Shown piece by piece: positions 7,613 through 15,407 of a stretch of 64,000 nt of DNA. The DNA comes from Chromatiaceae bacterium (GTDB lineage Bacteria > Pseudomonadota > Gammaproteobacteria > Chromatiales > Chromatiaceae), in assembly GCA_024235215.1 (NCBI GenBank), contig JACKMU010000006.1, forward strand, positions 186,001 through 250,000. The letters run 5' to 3'. The notes beneath the pieces were generated by a model that saw only the letters and a list, made by a program, of their open reading frames with translations, did not search any database and was not told where the DNA came from. Positions within the stretch are counted from its first letter, which is position 1. Each line of letters begins with the position of its first letter. A program made the position numbers and the translations under genes.

Positions 7613-8383
7613 ATGCTGGCCAAAAGAGTCATTCCCTGTCTGGACGTCGACGCCGGACGCGTGGTGAAAGGGGTCAAATTCGTTGACATTCGCGACGCCG
7701 GCGATCCGGTCGAAGTGGCGCGGCGCTACAACGAAGAGGGGGCTGACGAGATCACCTTTCTCGATATCACCGCGAGTTCGGATGACCGGGAGACCATGGT
7801 GCATGTGGTGGAACAGGTGGCCGGGGAGGTATTCATTCCGCTGACCGTCGGCGGTGGTATCCGCAGCGTGGATGACGTGAGGCGCATGCTCAATGGTGGC
7901 GCGGACAAAGTGGCGATCAACACCGCTGCCGTGTTCAATCCGGAGTTCGTCAAACAGGCGACCGAGCGTTTCGGTTCGCAGTGCATCGTGGTCGCTATCG
8001 ATGCCAAACAGGTGAGCAACCCGGGTGAGCCGCTGAAATGGGAGATCTTCACCCACGGCGGGCGCAAGCCCACCGGATTGGACGCACTGCAGTGGGCGCG
8101 CAGGATGGCGGCCTACGGCGCCGGTGAGATCCTGCTCACCAGCATGGATCGGGATGGTACTAAAATCGGCTTTGATCTGGCGCTGACACGTGCGGTCTGT
8201 GAAGCGGTCGATATTCCCGTCATCGCCTCTGGTGGGGTGGGTAATCTTCAGCACCTGGTGGACGGTGTGCTGGAGGGGTGTGCGGATGCGGTGCTCGCTG
8301 CCAGTATCTTCCACTTCGCGGAGTACAGTATCGGTGAAGCCAAACGCTACATGGCAGCGTGTGGTGTCGAGGTTAGGCTCTGA
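7613..8383 (+). CDS. hisF: Imidazole glycerol phosphate synthase, cyclase subunit
   Basis: A 256-residue TIM barrel that closes the imidazole ring with ammonia from HisH. The two catalytic aspartates are in CLDVDAGRVVKG and VVAIDAKQV; phosphate loops are LTVGGGIRSVDDV and VIASGGVGNLQHL. It begins four bases after hisA and its stop codon overlaps the hisE start (TGATG). Confidence 0.97.
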   Translation: MLAKRVIPCLDVDAGRVVKGVKFVDIRDAGDPVEVARRYNEEGADEITFLDITASSDDRETMVHVVEQVAGEVFIPLTVGGGIRSVDDVRRMLNGGADKVAINTAAVFNPEFVKQATERFGSQCIVVAIDAKQVSNPGEPLKWEIFTHGGRKPTGLDALQWARRMAAYGAGEILLTSMDRDGTKIGFDLALTRAVCEAVDIPVIASGGVGNLQHLVDGVLEGCADAVLAASIFHFAEYSIGEAKRYMAACGVEVRL

Positions 8384-8706
8384 TGGGTTCCGATGTTCTG
8401 GGACGACTGGCAGAGGTGTTGGAGGCGCGCAAGAGTGCCTCTGCCGACAGCTCCTACGTGGCGAAGCTCTACGCCAAGGGTCTGGACGCGATACTGAAGA
8501 AGATTGGTGAAGAGGCGACGGAGACAGTGATGGCAGCCAAAGATGGGGTGCCGGAGAAGCTGATCTACGAAATTGCGGATCTCTGGTTCCATTCGATGGT
8601 GCTGTTGGCGCAGCAGGGGCTCAAACACGACCAGGTGCTGGCGGAACTGGAGCGCCGCTTCGGCCTCTCCGGGCTGGCAGAGAAGGCCGGACGCGATACG
8701 CGCTAA
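8383..8706 (+). CDS. hisE: Phosphoribosyl-ATP pyrophosphatase
   Basis: A 107-residue MazG-fold enzyme for the second step of histidine synthesis. Metal-binding acidic residues are visible in KKIGEEATETVMAAKD and in EIADLWFHSMVLL. The start overlaps the hisF stop by one base, so translation is coupled. It is a stand-alone HisE; the partner HisI (cyclohydrolase), usually adjacent or fused, is not in this window. Confidence 0.95.
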   Translation: MGSDVLGRLAEVLEARKSASADSSYVAKLYAKGLDAILKKIGEEATETVMAAKDGVPEKLIYEIADLWFHSMVLLAQQGLKHDQVLAELERRFGLSGLAEKAGRDTR

Positions 8707-8835
8707 CCATTTCTATTTAGGGTATCATCTGGGCAGTTATAGGCGGGTCATTCGGGTCAGGACAGCGCTTTCTGTTCAGGCAGCGCTGGCGACGGAGCCG
8801 AATCCGTGCTAATCAATCAGTTCTGGAGAGAGATC

Positions 8836-9072
8836 ATGGGTATTGGTGGAATCAGTATCTGGCAGTTGTTGATTATTCTGGTCATTGTGTTGTTGTTGTT
8901 CGGTACCAAGCGGCTGAAGAATATCGGTGCCGATCTGGGCAATGCGGTGAAAGGGTTCAAAGGCGCGATGAAAGATGGTGAGCAGGAGCCGGAGAAGCCA
9001 CGGCTGGAGCAGAGTAAAGAGGAGTCGGTCGCTCACGGAGAGGTGAACCAGAAGGAGAAAGAGCGATCCTGA
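8836..9072 (+). CDS. tatA: Twin-arginine translocase subunit TatA
   Basis: A 78-residue pore-forming subunit of the Tat system, which exports folded proteins. The ATG at 8836 follows GGAGAG; an upstream in-frame start at 8806 adds only a non-hydrophobic leader. One N-terminal membrane helix (SIWQLLIILVIVLLLFG) is followed by the family hinge FGTKRLKNIGADLGNAVKGFK and a charged tail. It is first in tatABC, downstream of hisE. Confidence 0.95.
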   Translation: MGIGGISIWQLLIILVIVLLLFGTKRLKNIGADLGNAVKGFKGAMKDGEQEPEKPRLEQSKEESVAHGEVNQKEKERS

Positions 9073-9111
9073 CCGCCTGTCGCCTGTTGAAATCACTGCA
9101 GCACTGACGCT

Positions 9112-9507
9112 ATGTTCGATATCGGATTCTGGGAGTTGATGCTGATCGGTCTGGTCGCCCTGGTAGTCGTGGGCCCGGAGCGTCTGCCAAAGCTGGCGTA
9201 CACCGCTGGAAAGTGGTTGGGAAAGGGACGCCGTGTGCTGAACACGGTAAAGTCCGAGATCGATAAGGAGATCAAGGCCGAAGAGCTGAAGCAGATACTC
9301 GAAAAACAGAAAAAGCAGCTCAATCCACTACAAGAGGTCATCGAAGAGACCGGCTCTGCGGTGCGCAATCTGGAGAGTCAGGTCAGCACCAGTCTGCGCG
9401 AGGGGGAGCGTCAATTCGTCTCCGAAGATGAGTCCCACACACGCTTGGGTGATGTGAAAACGGTCACCAGTAAGCTGAACAATGACAACCAAGAACGACC
9501 AAGCTGA
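9112..9507 (+). CDS. tatB: Twin-arginine translocase subunit TatB
   Basis: A 131-residue TatB: N-terminal membrane helix (FWELMLIGLVALVVVGPERLPKLA, with the TatB-typical Glu and GPERLP), an amphipathic helix, then a charged coiled-coil tail. TatB with TatC forms the receptor for twin-arginine signal peptides. The last 26 bases overlap the tatC reading frame. Confidence 0.95.
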   Translation: MFDIGFWELMLIGLVALVVVGPERLPKLAYTAGKWLGKGRRVLNTVKSEIDKEIKAEELKQILEKQKKQLNPLQEVIEETGSAVRNLESQVSTSLREGERQFVSEDESHTRLGDVKTVTSKLNNDNQERPS

Positions 9508-10645
9508 CGACCCCTTCAAGGAACAGCCCTTCGTATCCCACCTGCTTGAACTGCGCGACCGACTGTTGCGTGCACTGGCGGTGGTGGCGCTCGTTTTCCT
9601 GATGCTCTTCCCGTTTGCCAATAAGATCTATGTCTGGGTGGCCACCCCCCTGATGGAGCATCTGCCGGCTGGAGCCAGTATGATCGCCACCGAGGTGGCA
9701 TCGCCTTTTCTGACGCCATTCAAACTCAGTCTGGTGGCGGCATTCTTCCTCTCCATACCCTACACTCTCTATCAGATGTGGGCCTTCGTTGCACCCGGGC
9801 TCTATGCTCACGAGAAGCGGCTGGTGCTGCCGTTGGTCGCTTCCAGCACCCTGCTCTTCTACATCGGGATGCTGTTTGCCTACTACGTGGTTTTCCCGCT
9901 GGTCTTCGCGTTTCTCACCGGCACGGTGCCGGACGGGGTCACCGTAGCCACGGATATCGCCAAATATCTGGATTTCATCCTGACCCTCTTCTTTGCGTTT
10001 GGTATGGCGTTCGAAGTGCCCATTGCCACATTTATCCTGGTGTGGATGGGTGTGACCACGCCGGAAAGTCTGGTTGAGAAGCGACCTTACATCATTGTTG
10101 GCGCTTTCTCGCTGGGTATGTTGCTCACGCCGCCGGATGTGATCTCGCAGACGCTTTTGGCACTGCCCATGTGGCTGCTGTTCGAGGTGGGTGTGATTGC
10201 CGCTAAATTATTTGGCAAACGTCTCGAAGAGGGACATCCGGAGGGTTTGGATGGTGACCACCGGGCGGTTGGCCCGGCAGCACCTGCGCAGGCTGCTGCG
10301 GCAGGGCCGACGACGCCCGCGCCAGGTGAGGAGTTCGTTCGCTTTGAGGGTGACCCTTCACCGGAAAAAGAGAGCTGGAGGCCCGATCCAGACCGTTTTG
10401 TGCCCTTGACCGAAGCTGAGCTGGATGCACAGCTGGATATGATTGAGGCGGAAGAGGACGCGGAGGCGAAGGCGGAGCGATCCGCCAGTGCGCTGGTTGA
10501 ACGGAAGCTCAAGGATGTGCAGAAAAAGCGGGATGCAGGCGACACCGCTGGAGCGCGCAGACTGCTCTACGAGATACTTGCGGAAGGTGATGCAGACCAG
10601 GTCAGTGTGGCGAAGAATATTCTGCAGCAGCTGGACACGGATTAG
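9482..10645 (+). CDS. tatC: Twin-arginine translocase subunit TatC with C-terminal extension
   Basis: A 387-residue protein, against roughly 250 for most TatC. Residues about 1-245 are a normal six-helix TatC with PFVSHLLELRDRLLRA, PFLTPFKLSLVAAFFLSIPYTLYQMW, FAFGMAFEVPI and GMLLTPPDVISQ. After the last helix comes a long cytoplasmic tail: a linker rich in Pro, Ala and acidic residues (about 250-340), then a short helical repeat region (about 343-385) with RDAGDTAGARRLLYEILAEG followed by a paired helix. That end closely resembles the C-terminal domain of FimV-type proteins and a single TPR-like unit. It is last in the tat operon. The TatC call is certain; the tail homology is by eye. Confidence 0.93.
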   Translation: MTTKNDQADDPFKEQPFVSHLLELRDRLLRALAVVALVFLMLFPFANKIYVWVATPLMEHLPAGASMIATEVASPFLTPFKLSLVAAFFLSIPYTLYQMWAFVAPGLYAHEKRLVLPLVASSTLLFYIGMLFAYYVVFPLVFAFLTGTVPDGVTVATDIAKYLDFILTLFFAFGMAFEVPIATFILVWMGVTTPESLVEKRPYIIVGAFSLGMLLTPPDVISQTLLALPMWLLFEVGVIAAKLFGKRLEEGHPEGLDGDHRAVGPAAPAQAAAAGPTTPAPGEEFVRFEGDPSPEKESWRPDPDRFVPLTEAELDAQLDMIEAEEDAEAKAERSASALVERKLKDVQKKRDAGDTAGARRLLYEILAEGDADQVSVAKNILQQLDTD

Positions 10646-10837
10646 TAAGCGGGAGCACGGTTTCCCCCCGATTTTCGTTACAGGGGGGTCCACTATGCGC
10701 CTCAAATCGGGAACTACTTGGCCTCGCCCTCCCATTCCCTCGCCACGTTCCCGCATAGTCCGACAGGTTCGTGGTTTCACGTCACTCTGCATACTGTTTC
10801 GGGGTCTCATTCAACCGCTTTGAGAAAAGGACGCCGG

Positions 10838-12676
10838 ATGGAGACACCGATGCACAGACCACTACTCCTGGCCCTTCTGGTTTTTTCGTTGCCACTGCCG
10901 GCAGAGTTGGCCAACCAGTTGCGCAATCACCCCTCCCCCTATCTGGCGATGCATGGAGACGATCCCGTGCACTGGCAGTCCTGGGGGAAAGCGGTGCTGA
11001 CCAGGGCCAGAGCGGAGCACAAACTGTTGTTCATCTCGAGTGGCTATTTTGCCTGCCACTGGTGTCATGTAATGCAGCGGGAGAGCTATAGAAACCGCGA
11101 GGTGGCGGCGCTGATCAACCAACACTTCATAGCGGTGAAGGTGGACCGGGAGCTGGAACCGGCGCTGGATAGCCATCTGATCGATTTCGTACAGCGTACC
11201 CGTGGCAGCGCCGGCTGGCCACTGAATGTCTTTTTGACACCTGAAGGCTATCCGTTGGTGGGGCTGACCTATGCACCGACAGAATCCTTCATGGCTTTAC
11301 TGGTGCGCCTGCAGCAGCTTTGGCAGGAGCGAGCGGCAGAGCTTGGCGCAACCGCCCGCTCCGCAGCGTTGGCGATGGCGTCAGAGAGAGCGGTGGCGTT
11401 ACCGGACAGGATCGATGTCAACGCACTGCATAGCGGCTTGGTCAGTACGGCGCTGAAAATAGGTGACGACATAGAGGGTGGTTTTGGTCGGCAGAACCGT
11501 TTTCCGATGGTACCACAGTGGTCGGTACTGCTGGCCAGGCTCGCAGCGGTACCCAATGAGCAGCTGCGTGAGCTGATCGAGCTGACCTTGGAGCAAATGG
11601 CGCGCAAAGGGTTGCGAGACCATATCGGGGGTGGTTTTTTCCGCTACACAGTTGATCCCGGCTGGCAGATACCCCATTACGAAAAGATGCTCTACTCCCA
11701 GGCGCTCCTTGCGCGGCTCTACCTCTCTGCCGCCAGGCAGCTGCAGCTGCCTGCCTATCTCGAGGTGGCACGCGATACACTGGATTTCGCCCTGACCGGG
11801 CTGAGTGGAACTGATGGCGGTTTTATTGCCAGCTTGTCGGCGGTCGATTCGGACAATAGCGAGGGAGGCGGCTACCTCTGGAGCGACGAGCAGTTGGCGC
11901 AGGCATTGACTGATGAGGAGCTGGAGTTTGCCCGCAAGCGCTGGCGTCTCGCAGGCGACCCTATAACCGAAGGCGGCTGGCTGCCGGTAGATGCAATTGG
12001 CACTGACGAGCTGGCTGGATCAGCGGGAGTTGCACCGGCGGTGATGCTGGCTCTTGAGCAGCGGATCAAGCACAAGCTGCTCATAGCACGTGCAGCGAGA
12101 AACCATCCCCGTGATGAGAAACAGCTGGCTGCCTGGAACGGGCTGATGTTGTCGGCGCTGGTTGAGGGTGCCAAAGAGCTTGGGGAGAAGCGATATCGCG
12201 ACGCGGCAGAACGGCTGCGTGACTTTCTCGTCACCCGGCTATGGGATGGCGAGCGGCTGCTGCGTGCGCGCAGCGACACGGGAGAACTGGGCAGTGCGGC
12301 GCTGGAAGATTATGTCTATGTTGCAACTGGTCTGCGTGATTGGGGGAAACTGAACGGTTCGGAAGCGGATCTCGTGCTCGCCGGACAACTTGCTGCCGAG
12401 GCATGGCGGCGTTTCTACCGACCGGAGGGGTGGCAGGTTACCGACCAGCTGCTGCTCCCTGGAATTGCGCTGGAGAGTGCAATCAACGATGGACCGCTGC
12501 CGTCACCTGCGGCGATGCTGATCGAGTTCAGCATCACCAGCGGTGATCCTGAGCTGATGGCCAGGGTGCCACAGGCAGTATTCGGCGCTTATCCTCTTGC
12601 GCGGGAGCAGCCGATAGCCTATGCAACCCAAGTGGCTGCCTGCATCGCTGCTGCGGCGTTGTTGCAGTCCGAGTGA
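10838..12676 (+). CDS. Exported DUF255/YyaL-type thioredoxin-like protein
   Basis: A 612-residue protein of the DUF255/SSP411 family: an N-terminal thioredoxin-like domain joined to an (alpha/alpha)6 barrel like that of sugar epimerases. The start at 10838 (METPMHRPLLLALLVFSLPLPA) has GAAAAGG upstream and gives a signal peptide; an in-frame ATG at 10850 is possible. The domain begins with NQLRNHPSPYLAMHGDDPVHW. The thioredoxin-like active site is FACHWCHVM (Cys-His-Trp-Cys) and the family segment GGFFRYTVDPGWQIPHYEKML follows. Many members are cytosolic; the signal peptide suggests this one is periplasmic. The substrate is unknown. It stands alone between tatC and convergent genes. Confidence 0.85.
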   Translation: METPMHRPLLLALLVFSLPLPAELANQLRNHPSPYLAMHGDDPVHWQSWGKAVLTRARAEHKLLFISSGYFACHWCHVMQRESYRNREVAALINQHFIAVKVDRELEPALDSHLIDFVQRTRGSAGWPLNVFLTPEGYPLVGLTYAPTESFMALLVRLQQLWQERAAELGATARSAALAMASERAVALPDRIDVNALHSGLVSTALKIGDDIEGGFGRQNRFPMVPQWSVLLARLAAVPNEQLRELIELTLEQMARKGLRDHIGGGFFRYTVDPGWQIPHYEKMLYSQALLARLYLSAARQLQLPAYLEVARDTLDFALTGLSGTDGGFIASLSAVDSDNSEGGGYLWSDEQLAQALTDEELEFARKRWRLAGDPITEGGWLPVDAIGTDELAGSAGVAPAVMLALEQRIKHKLLIARAARNHPRDEKQLAAWNGLMLSALVEGAKELGEKRYRDAAERLRDFLVTRLWDGERLLRARSDTGELGSAALEDYVYVATGLRDWGKLNGSEADLVLAGQLAAEAWRRFYRPEGWQVTDQLLLPGIALESAINDGPLPSPAAMLIEFSITSGDPELMARVPQAVFGAYPLAREQPIAYATQVAACIAAAALLQSE

Positions 12677-12689
12677 CCGGTGAAAATTG

Positions 12690-13028
12690 CTATCGGCTGT
12701 AGCGCATTCTGGTGCCGTGCAGCAGGGAGAGAGTGATCTCTTCCGCACTCAATGCAGTGGGAAACAGCGTGCCGGAGATTTTTGCACCGTTGATGCTGGC
12801 ACCCTCCAGATTGGCACTGGAAAGGTCCAGTCCCCGTAGATCGGCCTGACGAAAATAGCAACCGCGCAGATCGAGGTCGGAGGCATCCAGTTCCCGCAGA
12901 TCCAGGCTGCGCAGATCGCTGTCGCGCAAGTCGTACCTGTCACCGGCCAGACGGCGCTGGTTAAACTGCTCAACCTCCCCCTCCAGCAGCAGCCGATACA
13001 GTGGATCATCATTGTTCTTGCGTACCAT
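12690..13028 (-). CDS. Pentapeptide-repeat protein
   Basis: A 112-residue protein whose middle (about residues 32-85) is an A(D/N)LXX-type pentapeptide array: LRDSDLRSLDLRELDASDLD, then LRGCYFRQADLRGLDLSSAN and LEGASINGAKI. Such arrays form a right-handed quadrilateral helix. The start is set at the ATG at 13028, preceded by GGAGA; the frame runs further upstream without a better site. No signal peptide or membrane helix. It lies just downstream of msrA on the same strand and may be cotranscribed. Function unknown. Confidence 0.8.
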   Translation of the reverse strand: MVRKNNDDPLYRLLLEGEVEQFNQRRLAGDRYDLRDSDLRSLDLRELDASDLDLRGCYFRQADLRGLDLSSANLEGASINGAKISGTLFPTALSAEEITLSLLHGTRMRYSR

Positions 13029-13086
13029 CCGCGTTCTCCACTTGGGTGAATCTTCAGATCCTGTGCGACAGGAGGATCGCAGCAAC

Positions 13087-13764
13087 TCAATCCTTACTCC
13101 ACCAGGAGCTTGGATTGAAGATGGAGCGATTGGGTTGTTTTTCCTGGTCAGAAGTCATTTTTCCGGTGGAATCGGCTCCTTTCGCCTCGGCCCCCCAGAT
13201 CGCTTTCAGCCGATTGTCACGACCACAACCCGACCGATAGAAACTGTAACGGATAGGGTTATTTTTGTAAAAGTCCTGGTGGTAGCTCTCGTCCCCCTTG
13301 ATTGGATAGAAGGTGGATGCATCCAGAATCGGGGTGACCACCTGCTTGTCCGGAAACCGCTCGACCACCGCCTGACGCGATGCCTCCGCCAGTCGTCGTT
13401 CCTCTTCGTTTGCCACGAAAATCGCGCTCAGATAACTGGGTCCTTTGTCACAGAACTGACCCCGGGCGTCGAAAGGGTCAATATTTACCCAGAAATGCCG
13501 CAACAGCGCAGCATAACTGACCCGGTCCGGATCATAGGTGATCTCGACCGCTTCATAGTGACCACGGTGGTCACCATTGTAGGTCGGGTTTTCAATTGTT
13601 CCCCCGGTGAATCCCGAAACGACATCGGTCACTCCATCGAGCTTTTCAAAATCCGCTTCCATGCACCAGAAACAACCACCGGCCAACACTGTTTTTGCGA
13701 CCGAAGCCACTGCTGACTGGGCTAGTGTGACAGCCAATAATAAAACAACCCATCTGATCTTCAT
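13087..13764 (-). CDS. msrA: Exported peptide-methionine (S)-S-oxide reductase
   Basis: A 225-residue MsrA that repairs methionine-S-sulfoxide. The catalytic motif GGCFWCMEADFEKL is intact, followed by VVSGFTGG, the typical HYEAVEITYDP and the FWVNIDPFDARGQFCDKG segment. An N-terminal signal peptide (MKIRWVVLLLAVTLAQSAVAS) predicts a periplasmic enzyme, unlike the cytosolic E. coli MsrA. The resolving Cys is probably the one in YRSGCGRD near residue 190. The tail, rich in Lys, Ser and Trp, is not part of the family core. No msrB is adjacent. Confidence 0.92.
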   Translation of the reverse strand: MKIRWVVLLLAVTLAQSAVASVAKTVLAGGCFWCMEADFEKLDGVTDVVSGFTGGTIENPTYNGDHRGHYEAVEITYDPDRVSYAALLRHFWVNIDPFDARGQFCDKGPSYLSAIFVANEEERRLAEASRQAVVERFPDKQVVTPILDASTFYPIKGDESYHQDFYKNNPIRYSFYRSGCGRDNRLKAIWGAEAKGADSTGKMTSDQEKQPNRSIFNPSSWWSKD

Positions 13765-14059
13765 GATTATGCGCTCCCGGATATATTGCTTAAGCTGGCT
13801 TCATCAATAGGTTTGGCCCAGCTGCGATGATCTAAGGATAGGCCATGGACGCCTGCCGGATCTTCACATTTTCATAACAAATGGGTCATTGGGTTTGAAG
13901 TTTGGCGAAACGGCAGCTGCGCGGTGGTGAACAGCAGCCGAGACTGGTTGGTGCACTGGAGTCTGTGCTTGTCTGTCGGTGCTACAATTAACATAAAGGG
14001 AATGAAGTTTTTGATTGATCTCCGGGAGGGAGATGCAGGGTCTACAGGGAGGAACGGAA
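13765..14059. other. Gap between msrA and the Gly/Asp-rich protein gene
   Basis: About 295 bases between divergent genes. It should contain both promoters. I see no convincing -35/-10 pair, RNA gene or repeat. Confidence 0.5.
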
Positions 14060-14305
14060 ATGAACAGGATCTATGCAGCGGTTATAGCGATTTTTGTTAT
14101 TACCATAGGGTGTGCGTATCTGCCTTTTCCTCCGCCGGAAGGCGATGGTCAGCAGAGTTTTGATCAGCCCATAGTCCCACCATTCGGGACAACACCGGGA
14201 GGAGGTGGTGGTAGCGCCGGGGATGGTAGCGGTAGTGGCGGAGATGGTGACGGTGGCGACGGCGAAGGTGGTGATGGAGGTGACGGCGGTAGCGGAACGG
14301 ATTAG
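14060..14305 (+). CDS. Small Gly/Asp-rich exported protein, possible lipoprotein
   Basis: An 81-residue protein. The ATG at 14060 is preceded by GGGAGGAACGGA and starts MNRIYAAVIAIFVITIGCAY, a signal sequence with Cys in a weak lipobox (TIGC). A Pro-rich stretch follows (LPFPPPEGDGQQ, PIVPPFGTTP), then about 35 residues of almost pure Gly, Asp and Ser (GDGSGSGGDGDGGDGEGGDG). The acidic tail should be disordered and could bind divalent cations, but no RTX nonapeptide (GGXGXDXUX) is clear. Family not recognised. Confidence 0.65.
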   Translation: MNRIYAAVIAIFVITIGCAYLPFPPPEGDGQQSFDQPIVPPFGTTPGGGGGSAGDGSGSGGDGDGGDGEGGDGGDGGSGTD

Positions 14306-14533
14306 GAAAATGGTGATATCCCAGTTTAGCGGTTGGGGGAGCTTGCAATAATCCTCTTTCGTTGAGTTTCAGATCAGGAAGGCGGTTTGAGTCTGTCGGT
14401 TGAGGGATGTATCTACTGCGGAGATGGGAGAGCAGCCTGAATTTTCCCCAGTTTTTGTTACACAAGTTGGTGATGCGCCATACAGAGAGAATGAGTTGGC
14501 TTCACTCTCCCACTGCCGCGCAATGATCCCTCA

Positions 14534-15331
14534 TCATGCGGCAGGCTTCGAGTGGTTTCTTTTGTCGAATCTGATCCAGACAAAGTAGGTGATTGCGGCA
14601 ATTATTGGTGGCAGTGAGAGCAGCTGAGGGAGAGAGAGGAGTTCAATGCCGTCGAATAAAGGGTCACTCTTGTAGAAATCGAGAAGAAACCGGACAGAGA
14701 AATAGAGTGCTCCGAACAGAAATGTCAGTACGCCAGGATGCGGGGTGAGGTGAAAGCGCTGATAGCAGCGGTTGAGTAGCAGATAGAGTGCTAGCGCAGT
14801 TAAGGCTTCATATAGCTGATTCGGGTGACGGGGATGGATCTCGCCCAAGCGCGTGAATACCACCCCCCATTCACCGCCAGTGGGAATGCCGAAAGCCTCC
14901 GAATTGATGAAATTTCCTATGCGTGCGCCAAGCAGGATGAGTGGCAGTCCCAGTGAGAGGAGACTCATGTGGACAAGGAAATCCAGCTTACGTTTACGGC
15001 TCCAGGTCAGGAGCGCGACCAGGACTCCGAACGCAGCGCCGTGACTGGAAAGGCCCGGTTTCCACAGTGCGAACAAAGCCGCTGGGTGGTGCAGAAAATA
15101 ATCAGGTTGATAGAAGAGCGCGTACCCCATGCGGGCGCCGAAGAACATACCGACGATCGCATAGAACATCATGCCGTCGAGATCACCTTGCGGCAGACCC
15201 TCCCGGCGGTATATTCCCCGTAGCCGCAGATAACAGAGCAGGACTCCTGCAGCCAAAAAAAAGCTGTACCAATAGAGATTCAGGAATCCCAGCCGCAACA
15301 GTACGGGATCGATATCATGGTAAAACAGCAT
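14534..15331 (-). CDS. lgt: Prolipoprotein diacylglyceryl transferase family protein (Lgt)
   Basis: A 265-residue inner-membrane protein with about seven hydrophobic segments. Lgt transfers diacylglycerol from phosphatidylglycerol to the lipobox Cys of prolipoproteins. Family landmarks are LNLYWYSFFLAAGV, GARMGYALFYQ, the catalytic-type His in GLSSHGAAFG, the signature GARIGNFINSEAFG and RHPNQLYEAL. The loop is HGAAFG where classical Lgt has HGGLxG, and the C-terminal segment (LYFSVRFLLDFYKSDP) is less typical, so this may be a divergent or second Lgt paralogue. It is not next to thyA, the frequent neighbour elsewhere. Confidence 0.8.
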   Translation of the reverse strand: MLFYHDIDPVLLRLGFLNLYWYSFFLAAGVLLCYLRLRGIYRREGLPQGDLDGMMFYAIVGMFFGARMGYALFYQPDYFLHHPAALFALWKPGLSSHGAAFGVLVALLTWSRKRKLDFLVHMSLLSLGLPLILLGARIGNFINSEAFGIPTGGEWGVVFTRLGEIHPRHPNQLYEALTALALYLLLNRCYQRFHLTPHPGVLTFLFGALYFSVRFLLDFYKSDPLFDGIELLSLPQLLSLPPIIAAITYFVWIRFDKRNHSKPAA

Positions 15332-15407
15332 CAGGATATCCGGACGGGGAAATCGATCGCAGATCTCGCATCCGCTCTATTTAATCCGAGACGGCCCTCC
15401 TGCTGGT

